DNA of 64,000 nt from Doryteuthis pealeii (GCA_023376005.1 CM042141.1:99409097-99473096); one strand, 5' to 3'. Counted from the first letter of the stretch, positions 12,401 to 21,560 are shown. Numbers and translations: made by a program. Notes: generated by a model from the sequence alone, not told the origin.

Positions 12401-15400
12401 AGTGGAATAGTCCAACATGCTATTTAAACTATCTACCAAATCTGGATTCTAAGAACATACTCAGTTTGCAACACAGCTGGATACTAATCACTCCATGAAT
12501 CTCTACAAGAACAAGATTCTCTAACCCTTGGCCCTCTGGGTCCACCAATTTGACCAAAGTTGCTATTTTGGTATGCGATCTATGTGTGATGAATTTGATT
12601 TGGTATGCGATCTATGTGTGATGAAATTGATTTGGTATGCGATTTACCTGACCTTAATTTGCTTCATTTTGATTTTTTTTAATAATAAATGATATTTTTT
12701 ATTTCTTTGGTTGATGTATATTTAATTTTCCTATAAATCTATCTAATTATTTTCAAATTTGTGTAATTTTAATTCTTTTTGAATAAATGTTAAAAAGTAT
12801 AACAATGTTTTATTCAAGCCATAATAAACAAATGATATATTTAAGTCAGACACTAAAATAAAATGTGACTTTTGTTGATCATGTTGGCATGTAGATCACA
12901 TCCCAAAGTAGAGCACTATTCTTAACTTCCCTTAAACTAAATAAAGATGATTCCTAACAAGTTTTAAAAACAGACACAAAAAAGTATTTCTCTGAATTTT
13001 TTAGATGAGGCTTGATAATTAGTATTATTTGGATTATTCGGACTATTGTCCTCATCTTTATTGTTATTTGTACAACGTTTCAATTGGACACATAGCATAG
13101 TAGATAAAGGCGTTGGGTTAAGACAGTTCTAAGTAACAGTTATCTCTAGGCTGTAGGTTCAATCCTGGTCAAGGGTGACAGTAACATAGAATAATAATCA
13201 ACACAGCTTAATGCCTCTACCCCAGCTATGGTTAGCAGAATGAGAACAGGATACCCCTGTGGATTGAATAAAGGGTTGGGTTCAAAGTTCCGTGATGGCT
13301 CCCGATTATGAAAAGAAGGTTCCCAAGTTCGAAAAGAAGGTTCCAAAATCCGACAAGAAATACCTGAAGAAAGCTGGAGGGCACATTGGCCGAAACGCTG
13401 TACAGAGAACAATAAAGATGAGGACAATAATCCAAATAATCCAAAAAAGTATAATGAAAAAAAAAAAAGAAAAAAAAGATTTCCTAAATGATTAAAATTT
13501 TTCTTCTTTGTATTTGATTTGATGAATCAGACAAAGTAATAGATATTTTCTCAATAAAGATGTAAATAAAGTTTTATCTCAAACCCACGGACTGAGAGAG
13601 ACTCATCCAAACAGCCCTACACCAAACTTTCAAAATTTTCTCTTCACCTTTCTAATAAGATAATACTCGTGTTCCTTAATTGTATGACCGTTATCATATT
13701 GCAACACTCTAGTTAAAAATGAGATTGTCTAAATTGTCCAAGATGGAATGCAAAAATGTAAATCCTAATTACCTGGTGTTGCTTATCCACTGAATTCTTA
13801 TTTTTTATGAGCTAGATAATGGACCATTCTGTTTTTATCATGAAGAAAGAAAGGGAAGGAAAAGGACATACTATATAGTGCATGTACAACGGCAGATGGA
13901 ATTCATTGATCTTCAGTGTTGAGAAGAATTGATATCCAAGATTCTTGCTTGCCACATTCTCGATTTCTATAAGTATCGTATATACATATTGCACGTATGT
14001 ACAAGATAGATAGGTATTCATCAAGTCAAAAATAAATCCATCAGCAACAAATCAAAATCTGTATTGATCAGTTCTCTTATAAACTGGACTCAACAAGGGC
14101 CATTACATTATGGGGGGGGGAGGCAGAGTCTGACAAACGAGAGTTATAATGCTTATCTTCAATAAAGCTGATAAGCTGCCATTTTTTTCCCCCATCAAAA
14201 TCAATATGCATATGATAGTAAGTGGGATATATATTATTATACAAAAGCTGAACAAATCAATCTTCTAAAGGCTTTTTTCCTGTTTAATTTAATGACAGAA
14301 AATTCATACTAAAACATTCCTTGCTTTTAGGATTGAGTTATGTTTGAAAAAAATTCAATTTTAATTTGTTCTAATTAGTTGTAATTAGCAATTAAATCAA
14401 AAACTGGCGCATCTCTCATGTCACATTCTGCCTATCACTCCCCCCCCTCTCTATGTATATCTTGATTACCTCCTCGTTATATATGTTAGTTTCTCTGTGT
14501 GAGTAAGAGAGAGATGGGAGAGTGATTGTGAGAGACATATTTAACTACTCACTTTATTTGTATGTTAAGATTCAGCAGCAGTGACGAGCCCGTAGCTTAA
14601 TAAAATTCCATGATCCATTTCAATTTAAATTAGGTCAAACATTCCCTTTCTTAGAAATCTTACAAAATGATTTTAATGTTGTTTTTTTTTAACTCTCCAG
14701 ACGTTTTTTTTTTTTAATATAATTCACTTTACAAACTCTTTTCCCTAATCCCAATTATCTACCGAGAGCTCAATGGGTGACCCAACGGGTCACGTTTTGT
14801 CTAGTATATATATATTTACCAACCTTTCTGCATAAGTAGGATGTGACACAAGGTCAATTTCTTAATCAGAGTTTAACAGGTTTCAATTCAGAGTTTTCCT
14901 TCTCCTAAACTGGTTACCTAACCAAGCTTAAAGAGCCATGTCTGCCTTATTATTTATCCATAGCTAGAGAGAGAATAGTTGAATTCATACCTTTCCCAAG
15001 GGTATTAGCACTAGGTGAAAATGCAAATAGCCTTGTCCAGGATTTAACTCATCTCACCATGTCCATTTCATACAATGATAACCATTACACCACACACACC
15101 TTTATTGGAAGTGGGATATATAACTTTGTACAAAATGCAGAGGGACAAACTTTCTATTTCAAATTTTTCTTGATTTTATTTTTACTTATGGTAAATTCCT
15201 TTTTTTACTTTTGATCAGTTCTGGGTTTTATTTTTTTATTTATTTTTTTTTTCATTTTATTGTTCATTTTGGTTTGGTTTGTTTTGTTTATACGGCATAT
15301 CAACCTCGGTGGGTTATTTAATGCTGACAAAGTTGTGAAATAAATTCATTCTTAAGGCATAATACAATTTTGTTTATAAACTCATGTTTTTCTATTCAAC

Positions 15401-16748
15401 CCATAGATGGGACCCTAACAGGTACTACCACTCTGGGTCAGAGTGGACCAGGGAGCAATGGTGATGAAGGGGTGCTCCACATTCCCCAAACCTCCAAAAC
15501 TGGAACCTCACCATCAGATAGAGTTATAGTCATTCCCAGGACATGAAGACCCTCAGTCACCGCCTTCTAGCACCCATATGATAAAAAGGGGTTGGGGGTT
15601 GCCATAAGGGCAATAGGGTTGGGAAAATCATATAGGTGCTAGGGCTTGATGTAACCAGCCGATTGATGGGAGGGGGCCTCTCCGACCGCCCGTCTAGCCC
15701 AAGATAGGGCCAAAGTGGAGTATTGCAAGTCATGGACTGCTCATCCACCTGGGTTCTATCCTTAAGCATCATGGGTCGCCACACACGGCCAACAGGTGGC
15801 CCTATTGGGGGAGTCTTACCCCTCTGCAGAGGTGCAGTCAGTGAATTCTAACGCCCCAGCCGACAGGGCAGCATTTTATTGTATTTCATGGGTAAATTGC
15901 AATGAATTGTGTTATAAATATCATTAAAACTGAGTAAACAAAAGCAAAATTCAATGTTTTATCTCATTTAAAGAAATTGCAGATGGTATATTTTTGTCTA
16001 TTTACCAATATGCTACATTTTCTATTTGTGTGATGTCTGTCATCTCAGGTACACTTTCCCCATGAGTTGTTAAATCTAAACCTTCTCAAGTTATAAAATA
16101 AACAAAAAAATCCTCATAATCTATCACCAACTCCATTCTAATAGGAAACAAGTCAATGCAGATTTCATTAATGTTCTTATTAAAAATGTTTTTTAAAAAT
16201 GTATTTAAATTTTGGATTATTTCTACTTTTCAGTTTTTGATCTTGGAGTGAAAGCAACTGAAATATAGGTATACATTCTACCCTCCTCTGGGGAGAAACA
16301 TGATCAGGGGCAAGGGACAAATTACCAAGATTTAGGAAAATATTAGTCACAAAAACTGTTTTGCTGTGTGCCATAGAAAAAGTACTTAGTGGGCCGCATG
16401 TTTGAGACCCCCAGTACAAATCATAAAGGATATTGAAATATTATTCTCAGAATTTTTTAGATGAGGCTTGATAATTTGTATTATTCGGACTATTGTCCTC
16501 ATCTTTATTGGATACATGGCACAACGGATATAGGCATTGAGTTAATACAGTTCTAAGTGAGACCCGTGAGGCAAATCATAAAGAGATACATTTTGTTGAT
16601 AAATAAGAAAACAGTAAAAATACAGGCAGGTTATTGGCATAAGAAAAGAAATACAAACCTCCACAAAGGCATCTGTAAGGTCACTTGCTCGGTCCATTAT
16701 GGGCAAATCCCTAGCTGCCACAACCTTCACTTTTAACCGCCCTGGCAT
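1201..16748 (-). CDS. C2CD5: C2CD5 (CDP138) N-terminal part, six coding exons, 3' end outside window
   Basis: Joining exons 16748-16659, 5801-5715, 4326-4286, 3918-3788, 3651-3556 and 1356-1201 gives 200 codons plus one base, with every junction in phase and flanked by GT/AG. The product starts MPGRLKVKVVAARDLPIMDR and follows vertebrate C2CD5 along its whole length with no large gaps. The C2 domain covers about residues 1-110. Asp19, Asp26, Asp76, Asp78 and Asp84, the calcium/phospholipid-binding positions reported for CDP138, are all present. RQRLFS at 192-197 is an Akt-type RxRxxS site at the position described as phosphorylated in mammals. In mammals the protein is a peripheral C2 protein that promotes insulin-stimulated GLUT4 vesicle fusion; its role here is inferred. 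The remaining exons must lie left of position 1. The introns (up to ~10.9 kb) hold repeats only. Confidence 0.95.
1640..1722. repeat. Two-copy tandem repeat, period ~41 bp
   Basis: Two adjacent units share GTTGTTCCT, GGTRTCCCTTAGTGT and ATCCTT with a few substitutions. No coding meaning is visible. Confidence 0.65.
2810..2968. repeat. Dispersed repeat, copy 1 (partner at 62905-63062)
   Basis: Shares roughly 150 bases with the right end of the window in the same orientation, from TTCTGTGCTGGCC to CACTTAAG. The family is not recognised. Confidence 0.8.
2970..3530. other. C2CD5 intron, repeat-like, unassigned
   Basis: Contains a CCTGAAGAAGGCTGGAGA block near 3452 that also occurs in fold-back elements at 13.4, 39.1 and 40.6 kb, so it is probably old transposon sequence. 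No exon is seen. Confidence 0.4.
3556..3651 (-). CDS. C2CD5: C2CD5 coding exon 5
   Basis: Acceptor TTATTTAG and a perfect GTAAGT donor; 96 bases covering residues 117-148. It encodes GIRGELNFIVKVDLFSDFNR and FRQSSCGVQLFC, the conserved stretch just after the C2 domain. Only 136 bases separate it from exon 4. Confidence 0.95.
3788..3918 (-). CDS. C2CD5: C2CD5 coding exon 4
   Basis: Acceptor CCTCCAG, donor GTAAGA, 131 bases covering residues 73-116 plus one base. It encodes RVLDYDTYSAHDSIGKVY and GWFPIYDTMR. Asp76, Asp78 and Asp84 form the second calcium-binding loop of the C2 domain. The phase (2 in, 1 out) matches both neighbours. Confidence 0.95.
4286..4326 (-). CDS. C2CD5: C2CD5 coding exon 3 (41 nt)
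   Basis: A short exon between acceptor TTTCCAG and donor GTAAGA. It encodes VEDEALQDEPLIL and two bases of the next codon (residues 60-72 and part of 73). It is too short to find by ORF length; it was found from the C2CD5 pattern DEDLQDEPL and from phase continuity. Confidence 0.93.
4545..5130 (-). repeat. Repeat family A (long SINE-like), near full length
   Basis: About 590 bases. Read on the minus strand it has a GC-richer head (TCTGCAGAGG near 5090), a middle with a short inverted GTCAGAGTGGACC-type block, and an AT-rich tail matching GGTTGACATG next to ATAAAA-type sequence. At least ten copies occur in the window. The tail is shared with the 5S-derived SINE. No long ORF. Confidence 0.8.
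5420..5540 (+). pseudogene. RTE-like LINE 3' end fragment
   Basis: Matches the last ~100 bases of the better preserved copy at 6383-6850 (AGAGGGTTGTAAGAGATTGT against GCGGGTTGGCGTGAGATTGT) and ends in the same (ATG)n tail. A 5'-truncated dead copy. Confidence 0.65.
5715..5801 (-). CDS. C2CD5: C2CD5 coding exon 2
   Basis: Acceptor TTCTAG, then 87 bases encoding residues 31-59 (VRFGNDISKTDV to NSDWFKFE), then a perfect GTAAGT donor. Phase is 0 at both ends. The KSLNPQWNSDWFKF stretch is the typical C2 'NPxWN' beta-strand motif. Confidence 0.95.
6238..6266. repeat. (TG)n microsatellite
   Basis: An alternating TG run of about 28 bases directly 3' of a poly-A/poly-T fold-back at 6030-6215. Confidence 0.9.
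6383..6860 (+). pseudogene. RTE-clade non-LTR retrotransposon, reverse transcriptase C-terminus and 3' tail
   Basis: Reading frames give ISLLLYGCTT, a stop, then KLDGNCTRMLRAVLNKSWKQ, HPTRRQLYGHLPPISQTI and RRTRHAGHCWRSKDKLISD. After a frameshift and small deletion they continue with HGRASVGRPARTYIDQLC and LPGAMNDRAGWRE. This is the characteristic C-terminal region of RTE-like LINEs of invertebrates. It ends in (ATG)n then (TA)n, the usual RTE microsatellite tail. 5'-truncated and inactive. Confidence 0.88.
6855..7074. repeat. (TA)n microsatellite cluster
   Basis: Three long TA runs (6855-6889, 6909-6930, 7037-7074), between the LINE tail and the TIR of the next transposon. Confidence 0.9.
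7075..8641. mobile_element. DNA transposon with long imperfect TIRs, family not recognised
   Basis: Begins GGGGTGGGC and ends GGCCACCCC, flanked by TA on both sides. The two ends pair over about 240 bases, with shared blocks TTTTCTATGGCCAT, TCATTTTAGGTTGGTT and TTTTCAAAATGG. The ~1.1 kb interior has a short frame starting MAERKSRSESIKESFGFTYS and many stops, so any transposase is decayed or absent. The TA target fits several superfamilies; I cannot assign one. Confidence 0.75.
8663..8818. repeat. Near-perfect hairpin repeat
   Basis: The core arms (8681-8718 and 8724-8761) are almost exact reverse complements over ~38 bases around a five-base loop. Weaker complementarity extends outward (TTTGGGGGGGATTTTGT near 8663 against ACAAAATCCCCC at 8801). 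A related half lies at 18130-18265. Confidence 0.85.
8815..8938. repeat. Two (TA)n microsatellites around a 44-bp unique spacer
   Basis: TA runs at 8815-8851 and 8895-8938. More TA/CA runs follow at 9340-9360 and 9430-9480. Confidence 0.9.
9478..9766. mobile_element. MITE family B, copy 1 (~290 bp)
   Basis: TIRs read CTGATAGGTACGC...TCC on the left and GCTATCAGCATCACTG on the right. Internal blocks GGACGCA...AAATC and CATTTAAAGCAAATATGCG recur in copies at 19.7, 26.4, 33.6 and 34.6 kb. No ORF. Confidence 0.8.
10175..10585 (-). pseudogene. mariner-like element relics (two overlapping ends)
   Basis: Two copies of a TIR-like block with CTGAAAAGTTCAT, GGCTGACCAAGATACTCTCA (10187 and 10405) and a closing inverted copy CCTATGAACCTTTTCAG (10559). 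The minus strand between them reads AVNDFFDNGIQLLQH, a stop, then WKKCVD, the typical mariner transposase C-terminus. Heavily deleted. Confidence 0.65.
10600..10705 (-). repeat. 5S-rRNA-derived SINE fragment
   Basis: The minus strand carries the 5S-like order of GCAGTAATGAGCCTGTTCAG and ACTTAGATGGGTAACC. It is decayed, and the tail is missing. Confidence 0.6.
10735..11126 (-). repeat. Repeat family A, tail-less copy
   Basis: Shares GGGGTACTCCACACTCCCC, TAGGGTTGGGACAAT and CTGCAGAGGTG...AGTCGGC with the copy at 4545-5130. Confidence 0.75.
11127..12560. other. C2CD5 intron, nothing recognised
   Basis: AT-rich, with poly-A/T runs and a short uninterrupted frame (11378-11656, plus) that has no recognisable domain and no splice context. 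I see no exon. Confidence 0.4.
12568..12650. repeat. Tandem repeat, period 32, ~2.6 copies
   Basis: Units start TTGGTATGCGATCTATGTGT at 12568 and 12600; a third, diverging unit starts at 12632. Confidence 0.85.
13000..13450. mobile_element. Fold-back element family C with tRNA-like core
   Basis: The ends are inverted: GGACTATTGTCCTCATCTTT at the left and its reverse complement near 13410-13430. The right part contains CTGAAGAAAGCTGGAGG...CACATTGGCCGAAACG. Between lies a tRNA-like segment (13083-13180) with A-box-like TAGTAGATAAAGGCG and B box GGTTCAATCC. Related copies are at 38.7, 39.6, 40.3 and partly 16.4 and 43.3 kb. Confidence 0.7.
14803..15105 (-). repeat. tRNA-derived SINE family D, full-length type
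   Basis: On the minus strand it starts with GTGTGTGTGGTGTAATGGTT (A-box region), followed by a decayed B box (TTAAATCC). It ends with GTGTCACATCC and GGTTGGTAAATATATATA. Other copies are at 25.1, 27.0, 33.3, 34.0, 36.5, 55.6 and 57.4 kb. Confidence 0.8.
15285..15870 (-). repeat. Repeat family A, near full length
   Basis: Same order as 4545-5130. It has a clear tail at the left (CGGCATATCAACC, TTATTTAATGC) and the head GCCGACAGGG at the right. One of the best preserved copies. Confidence 0.85.
16445..16565. repeat. Fold-back family C fragment with tRNA-like piece
   Basis: Shares ATTTTTTAGATGAGGCTTGA, CGGACTATTGTCCTCATC and ACATGGCACAACGGATA with 13000-13180. It lies ~95 bases downstream of C2CD5 coding exon 1. 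Confidence 0.7.
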
Positions 16749-16791
16749 TTTTTATTTTTGTCAATCCAACATGACACAATCAATGATTCCT
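16659..16791 (-). CDS. C2CD5: C2CD5 coding exon 1 with 43 nt of 5' UTR
   Basis: The ATG is at 16748-16746 and encodes residues 1-30 (MPGRLK to DAFVE). The exon ends after GAG at 16659, followed on the minus strand by the donor GTTTGT. A run of T followed by AG (minus strand, 16793-16792) is an acceptor. The 43 bases from 16791 to the ATG are therefore spliced 5' UTR and the transcript starts in an upstream exon. The ATG choice is firm because the first residues match the vertebrate N-terminus exactly. Asp19 and Asp26 of the C2 domain lie here. Confidence 0.93.
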
Positions 16792-16899
16792 AAAAAAAAA
16801 ACAATAGGAATATTATAAATAGATAGGAAAGAATTTTACTTTCATTTAATAATAATTCATTATTACTTTCTTAAAAAAATATCAAACAAATAAAAAAGT

Positions 16900-17045
16900 A
16901 AAAAAAAAAGTAAAGTCGCAGGGATGGCCTAAAGTTGGTATCAGCCAGACAGCAAATGAGTCTATCCCCTTTTCACTAGTGCTAGACCAAGGAGATTGTT
17001 TTTGCATCTGAGGTGGAGTGCCACACCTATCATAAAGGCTAGCTG
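16900..17045 (-). repeat. tRNA-derived SINE family E, 3' part
   Basis: The minus-strand 3' half matches the full copy at 50265-50523: AGCACTAGTGAAAAGGGGAT, CTGATACCAAC, then GACTTTACTTTTT. 5'-truncated. It sits just upstream of the C2CD5 splice acceptor at 16792. Confidence 0.8.
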
Positions 17046-17099
17046 ATATCACAGATTCCCTTGACTCTCTCTCTCATCATCCATCCCTATTAGTCATTA

Positions 17100-17265
17100 C
17101 TCTTGGCAAGTCTTCTAGATGGCATCCAGTGTCCACAAAGAGATGATAAATGTAAATTTATGCTGGTTAGGCAACACTAGTGTGTCCATAGGAGAACAAT
17201 GCTTTCAAGTTTGTTCTTACTTCTCCAGCAGTGCCCAAAATGTCTTGTCTGCCTTATTTGGTTTG
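17100..17265 (-). pseudogene. RTE-like LINE fragment
   Basis: Matches the LINE relic at 61150-61340 in order and orientation (TTGGCAAGTCTTCTAG, GCATCCAGTGTC, ACTTCTCCAGCAGTGCCCA). Confidence 0.7.
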
Positions 17266-17708
17266 GGTTGTTATATTTTACAGCATGTCAACCTTTGTTG
17301 GGTTATTTTATGCCAAAGACATTTTGTTCTATTCATGCTTGATGGGTATTGAAATTTTTTTTTTAACTCAATTTTTTAAAAACTATTGATGGGACCCTAA
17401 CAGGTACTACCATACTGGATCAGAGTGAACCTGGGTGTAATGGCAATGAATGGGTACTCCACATTCCTCAAAGCTAAAAGAATTGGCACTTTACCATTAG
17501 ATGCAGTTTAATGTCATACCCAGGACACTAAGCCCCTCAGCCACCACCTTCTAGCACATATATGATAAAAAGGGTTGGAGGTTTGCCATAATAGCAATAG
17601 AGTTGGGACAATTATATAAGTGCTAGGGCTTGACATGACCAACCGATTGATTGGAGGAGGTCTCTCCAACTACTCATCTAACCTAAATAAGGGCCAAAGT
17701 GGAGTTGT
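17265..17708 (-). repeat. Repeat family A, head-truncated
   Basis: Tail and middle present (CATGTCAACC, GGGTACTCCACATTCC, AGAGTTGGGACAATTATATA); it stops at GTGGAG where other copies continue. Confidence 0.75.
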
Positions 17709-17796
17709 CATTTTTTACAGATTAAAAACGCTTTTAGCATTAAATTTTAATCAGAATTGTGTGTGCGTGTATATATATATATATATATAATATAAT

Positions 17797-17960
17797 TGAG
17801 AAAGAAAAATGCTTAAAAATCAGTCATTTTGCAGTTATAGATCTATTTCTACTCACAGGTATCTGTGTATAACTATGAGTTTCATCAGACCACTAAGGTA
17901 GAAATAGATCTATAACCGCAAAATGGCCGATTCTTAAGCCTTTTTCTTTATCAATTATAT
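17797..17960. repeat. Fold-back repeat, arms ~55 bp
   Basis: ATTTTGCAGTTATAGATCTA at 17827 is mirrored by TAGATCTATAACCGCAAAAT near 17905-17925, and the arms continue through GAAAGAAAAATGCTTAA and TTAAGCCTTTTTCTTT. The loop is ~60 bases. Confidence 0.85.
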
Positions 17961-18082
17961 TGCTCTGTTCAATAATATTGAACATCATGTTCTCAACTTG
18001 GATCTGAACAACTCTAACATTCCGCTGTTGGAAAAAAGTACCAGCTTAGAATCATCCTAATACCAACTTACCAGGTAACTGA

Positions 18083-18084
<2 letters not shown>

Positions 18085-18113
<29 letters not shown>
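18085..18113. repeat. (TA)n microsatellite
   Basis: Pure TA run. Further TA/TG runs lie at 18332-18380. Confidence 0.9.
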
Positions 18114-18116
<3 letters not shown>

Positions 18117-18326
18117 ATAAAGAACAGATCAGCCAGTCTATTCGTTCCGAAGAAGGGGTATAAACATCCCCGAAAAGTGAACGAAATAAAACGAAACTTA
18201 ACATTCAAAAACTGAGTTTCTTATATTTCACACCAATGCTTCATACTAAATCCAAAAATATATATTATAGACAGATACATATATAAATACGCATATATCA
18301 ACTAAGAAGCATATGTGGATCCCACT

Positions 18327-18379
<53 letters not shown>

Positions 18380-18410
18380 ATTTGGGCAGCATTCTTTCAT
18401 TTATACATGT

Positions 18411-18677
18411 AGAATTAAACAAAAGACACATCTCCTGTTTAACAATTTTATTTTTATCTTTTCGAGTTTTCTGGCCAACTTTTTAATATTTGGGTGGAAT
18501 TTGTGGATAAGTCCACCAAAGTTCAGGTCCTGAGTACTTTCAAAAGTGCTGAAAGTACTCGGACCTGAACTTTGGTGGACTTATCCACAAATTCCACCCA
18601 AATATTAAAAAGTTGGCCAGAAAACTCGAAAAGATAAAAATAAAATTGTTAAACAGATGTGTCTTTTGTTTAATTCT
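18411..18677. repeat. Long inverted repeat (hairpin), arms ~125-130 bp
   Basis: The left arm 18411-18541 and right arm 18552-18677 are nearly exact reverse complements. Only a 3-base indel (ATCTCCTGTT against AACAGAT) and single changes were seen. The loop is ~10 bases (CAAAAGTGCTG). The ends AGAATTAAAC and GTTTAATTCT lie beside TG and TA microsatellites. Confidence 0.92.
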
Positions 18678-18829
18678 ATATATATATGCAAAATGGGAGG
18701 TAAGATGTAATATTTCCATTCAACATCCAGCCATTTGTTTCTTTTTTCTACTAAACAGATTTTAATCCCAAAACTTACATGTCTAATATATGCCATAACT
18801 CAACATCTCCCTGACCTTTTCAGTTAAGG

Positions 18830-19105
18830 CTTAGAATATGCCAAATGCATCCTCTGCAGGATAGGAACCCCCTTCAAAAAAAAGGGGGGGGTATCCTGGG
18901 TATGATACTAAACTGCATCCAGTGATGAGGCTGGAGATTAAGAAAAAAAGGAGTATCCCATCATTGCCAGGTACACTCTGACCATGAGTAGTAGTACCTG
19001 TTATGGGTCAAATCGATTTAAAAAATATAAATATGAACATACAATGAATATGATTCCCTAACCTCTAGGCATAAATTAACACTGGACGGATTGACATACC
19101 ATTAG
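18830..19105 (+). repeat. Repeat family A, diverged plus-strand copy
   Basis: GTATCCTGGGTATGATACTA, GAGTATCCCATCATTGCC and AGTAGTACCTGTTA follow family order; the head has an extra (A)n(G)n stretch. Confidence 0.6.
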
Positions 19106-19685
19106 AATCAATCAATCAACTGAAAGAGTTAATTAATGTGGTCGATGGTTGAATTGTAGCAAGTTGAAGACGTATTTTTGAGATCTGATTTGCTCAGTAA
19201 AAGAAATGAAGCAAATCGCTGAAACTTACTCTTATTTGGATGGAGAATGTAAACACACACACACAGTTATGATTAAAATCTTAATCCGTTGAATTTTTAC
19301 AGTGCTCAATGCACAAAAATGCAGAGTAATATCCCAATATATTTCAAGTATAAAAAGTGTATAAGATGTAAAACAGTATAAAATATCACGACTCATAGTT
19401 TCACGATTTCCATCTGAACGTGAGCTAGTATTCACACGTCTATCTTTTAAAAAAAAAAATTTTAAGAAGCAAGTTAGACGTGTGTACACTTGAAATATAT
19501 TGTGGTGTGTGTTTGTATGTATTGAACATTACTTAAAAAATAACAGAAAATTCTTTGTTGAGCTAATCTGAGCTATTCTACACAAGCACTCAAATATTCT
19601 ATAAATTCATAAATATCATTCGATCTACCTTTTTTTATAAAATTTAATCAAAGGATCTTAAAAAATAAACATGGTGAACTTAACG

Positions 19686-19845
19686 CAGAGATGCTAATAG
19701 GTACGCGTCCTGCGTCCCTGACACACAAAAATCTAAAAGGACGCAGTAAAATCATATCCATGACCCATAAATTTTCCCGGAGACTCATTCAAAGCAAATA
19801 TATGCGTCCCAGGACGCACTAAATCAAAAAGCTATCAGCATCCTG
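19686..19845. mobile_element. MITE family B, internally deleted copy
   Basis: Begins CAGAGATGCTAATAGGTACG and ends GCTATCAGCATCCTG. The flanks TTAACG occur on both sides (19680-19685 and 19846-19851) and look like a target-site duplication. Confidence 0.8.
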
Positions 19846-19849
19846 TTAA

Positions 19850-20141
19850 CGTGTTTAAATATTTTCTTTAATAATATTTTAGGCTCTAATTTTGTTTATC
19901 GTTTTTTTTTTAATATTTTATTATTATTATTTTATTTTTTTTATTATTTAAGGTAATGAATTAATTTTAGCAAAAATAAGTTCAATTTCATAGATTTCTA
20001 CAACAAAAAGTAAAAATATGCTGCAAATACGCTAATCAACAATATTTTATAATTTTTCATGAGAAATTAATGACAGTAAAAACTAGTCCAAATTTAAGAC
20101 ATACAAAAAAAAACAATGTTACCTAAATAAGTAATGACTTA

Positions 20142-20188
<47 letters not shown>

Positions 20189-21430
20189 GAAAGAATATGA
20201 TCTGAAGTGAGGCAGCGAGGAGAGTGAATAAAAATGAATGAAAATCAAATCCAACGAAATGATGGGCCCGAAATATCAGCATATGCAGACAAACACAAAT
20301 CTAATCAGACCAGATGAAAAAAAAATGTTGACAGTTCCATCATAATTTACAGGTGTTTTAAGTTTTAAGAAACGAATAAGTTACCATCTTTTAAGAGTTT
20401 ATAAATAAATAAAAATTGTTAGAATAAAACGTTTTCCGAATTTTAATCACATTCTAAATTTGTGTCCATATTGCATTGCAAAATTAAAGTAATAGCTATG
20501 TTAGGTGTACAAGCGAAAAAAGAAGAAGAAAAAAGTCAACATGAAAGATAGTCACATTAACGTTTTTGATAATGTGGTAAATATATTTAAAATTGTTTAA
20601 ATTAGTAAAATGAATCTCAAGCCAGAAGAGAAAATAAAAGTGGCTTGCATGTTTACATCTCGATCATCATTGTGAATTGTTACTTAATAATGGTTCTGTT
20701 GTTGATTATTTAAATCATGAATAAATCAAGATAGTGAAAACTAAATAGAAAGAAAGAAAAGTCTATTTTAAAAGGATGAACATTTTGAAAAAAAAGAGTT
20801 ATCTTCATCGAACCCTTAATTGGAGCAGGCTAAGCTGGCTTATTGAAGATTAATAAAAAATTTAAATTAAAAAAAAGATAAAATTAGCTCGTAAAAAATA
20901 GGTTGAAAAAAAGTAAAACGAGTACACAAGACATTTTTTTCTATTCTTTTAGTATTTTAAAACAATGAAAATGTTTGTATTGTATATATTACAAATAAAC
21001 AATTAAAAAAGACAAAAATTAAAATAAAAAAGCACTTTCATATACTGAGCCGGCTGAAAAATAAATTGATGAATTTTCATAACAATTATGTTTTTAATTT
21101 TTTAGCATCATCAGAAATTTTTTAAAAATCAAAGGGAACTAGACAGAAAAAGCTAAATACCACGTTTTCTGGTTACACTATTTTTCTTTTCTTTTCTTTT
21201 TCCAGTACAAAAATGAATTTTTTAAAAAGTGGGGGGACAATCATTAATCAATCTTTGCAGGGTACATATTAACGTTTTAAATAGTTTTGCTTTTATCGAT
21301 TTACAGCAAATGACTTTTCACAGGACAAAAATGTAAGGCAAATGACAATAATATAGCAACATTTGATTTGCTAAATGTAATTTCATGTCTCTTTTTCTTT
21401 TCTTTTTTTAATAGCAATTATTTTCTTTAA
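19850..21430. other. C2CD5 first-intron region, AT-rich, no feature recognised
   Basis: Contains poly-A/T tracts and a (TA)n run at 20145-20185. No exon or repeat family that I can name. Confidence 0.4.
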
Positions 21431-21441
21431 ATAATACTTAC

Positions 21442-21560
21442 ACTTTCAACTCTCGACCGTCAACACGGCAAGAATCCAATTTATAAAAACAAACTCCGCT
21501 AATTAGAGAGTTCCATCTCCGGCCAGATATTCACTACGTAGTTATCTGCCCCTTGCAGAT
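21442..21560 (-). other. C2CD5: Candidate non-coding first exon of C2CD5
   Basis: The minus strand shows AGTTGAAAGT followed by the consensus donor GTAAGT (donor at 21441-21436). The 120 bases upstream are less AT-rich than their surroundings and carry several CpGs. The exon would splice to the acceptor at 16792. The donor is seen; use as an exon and the 5' limit are inferred. Confidence 0.4.
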
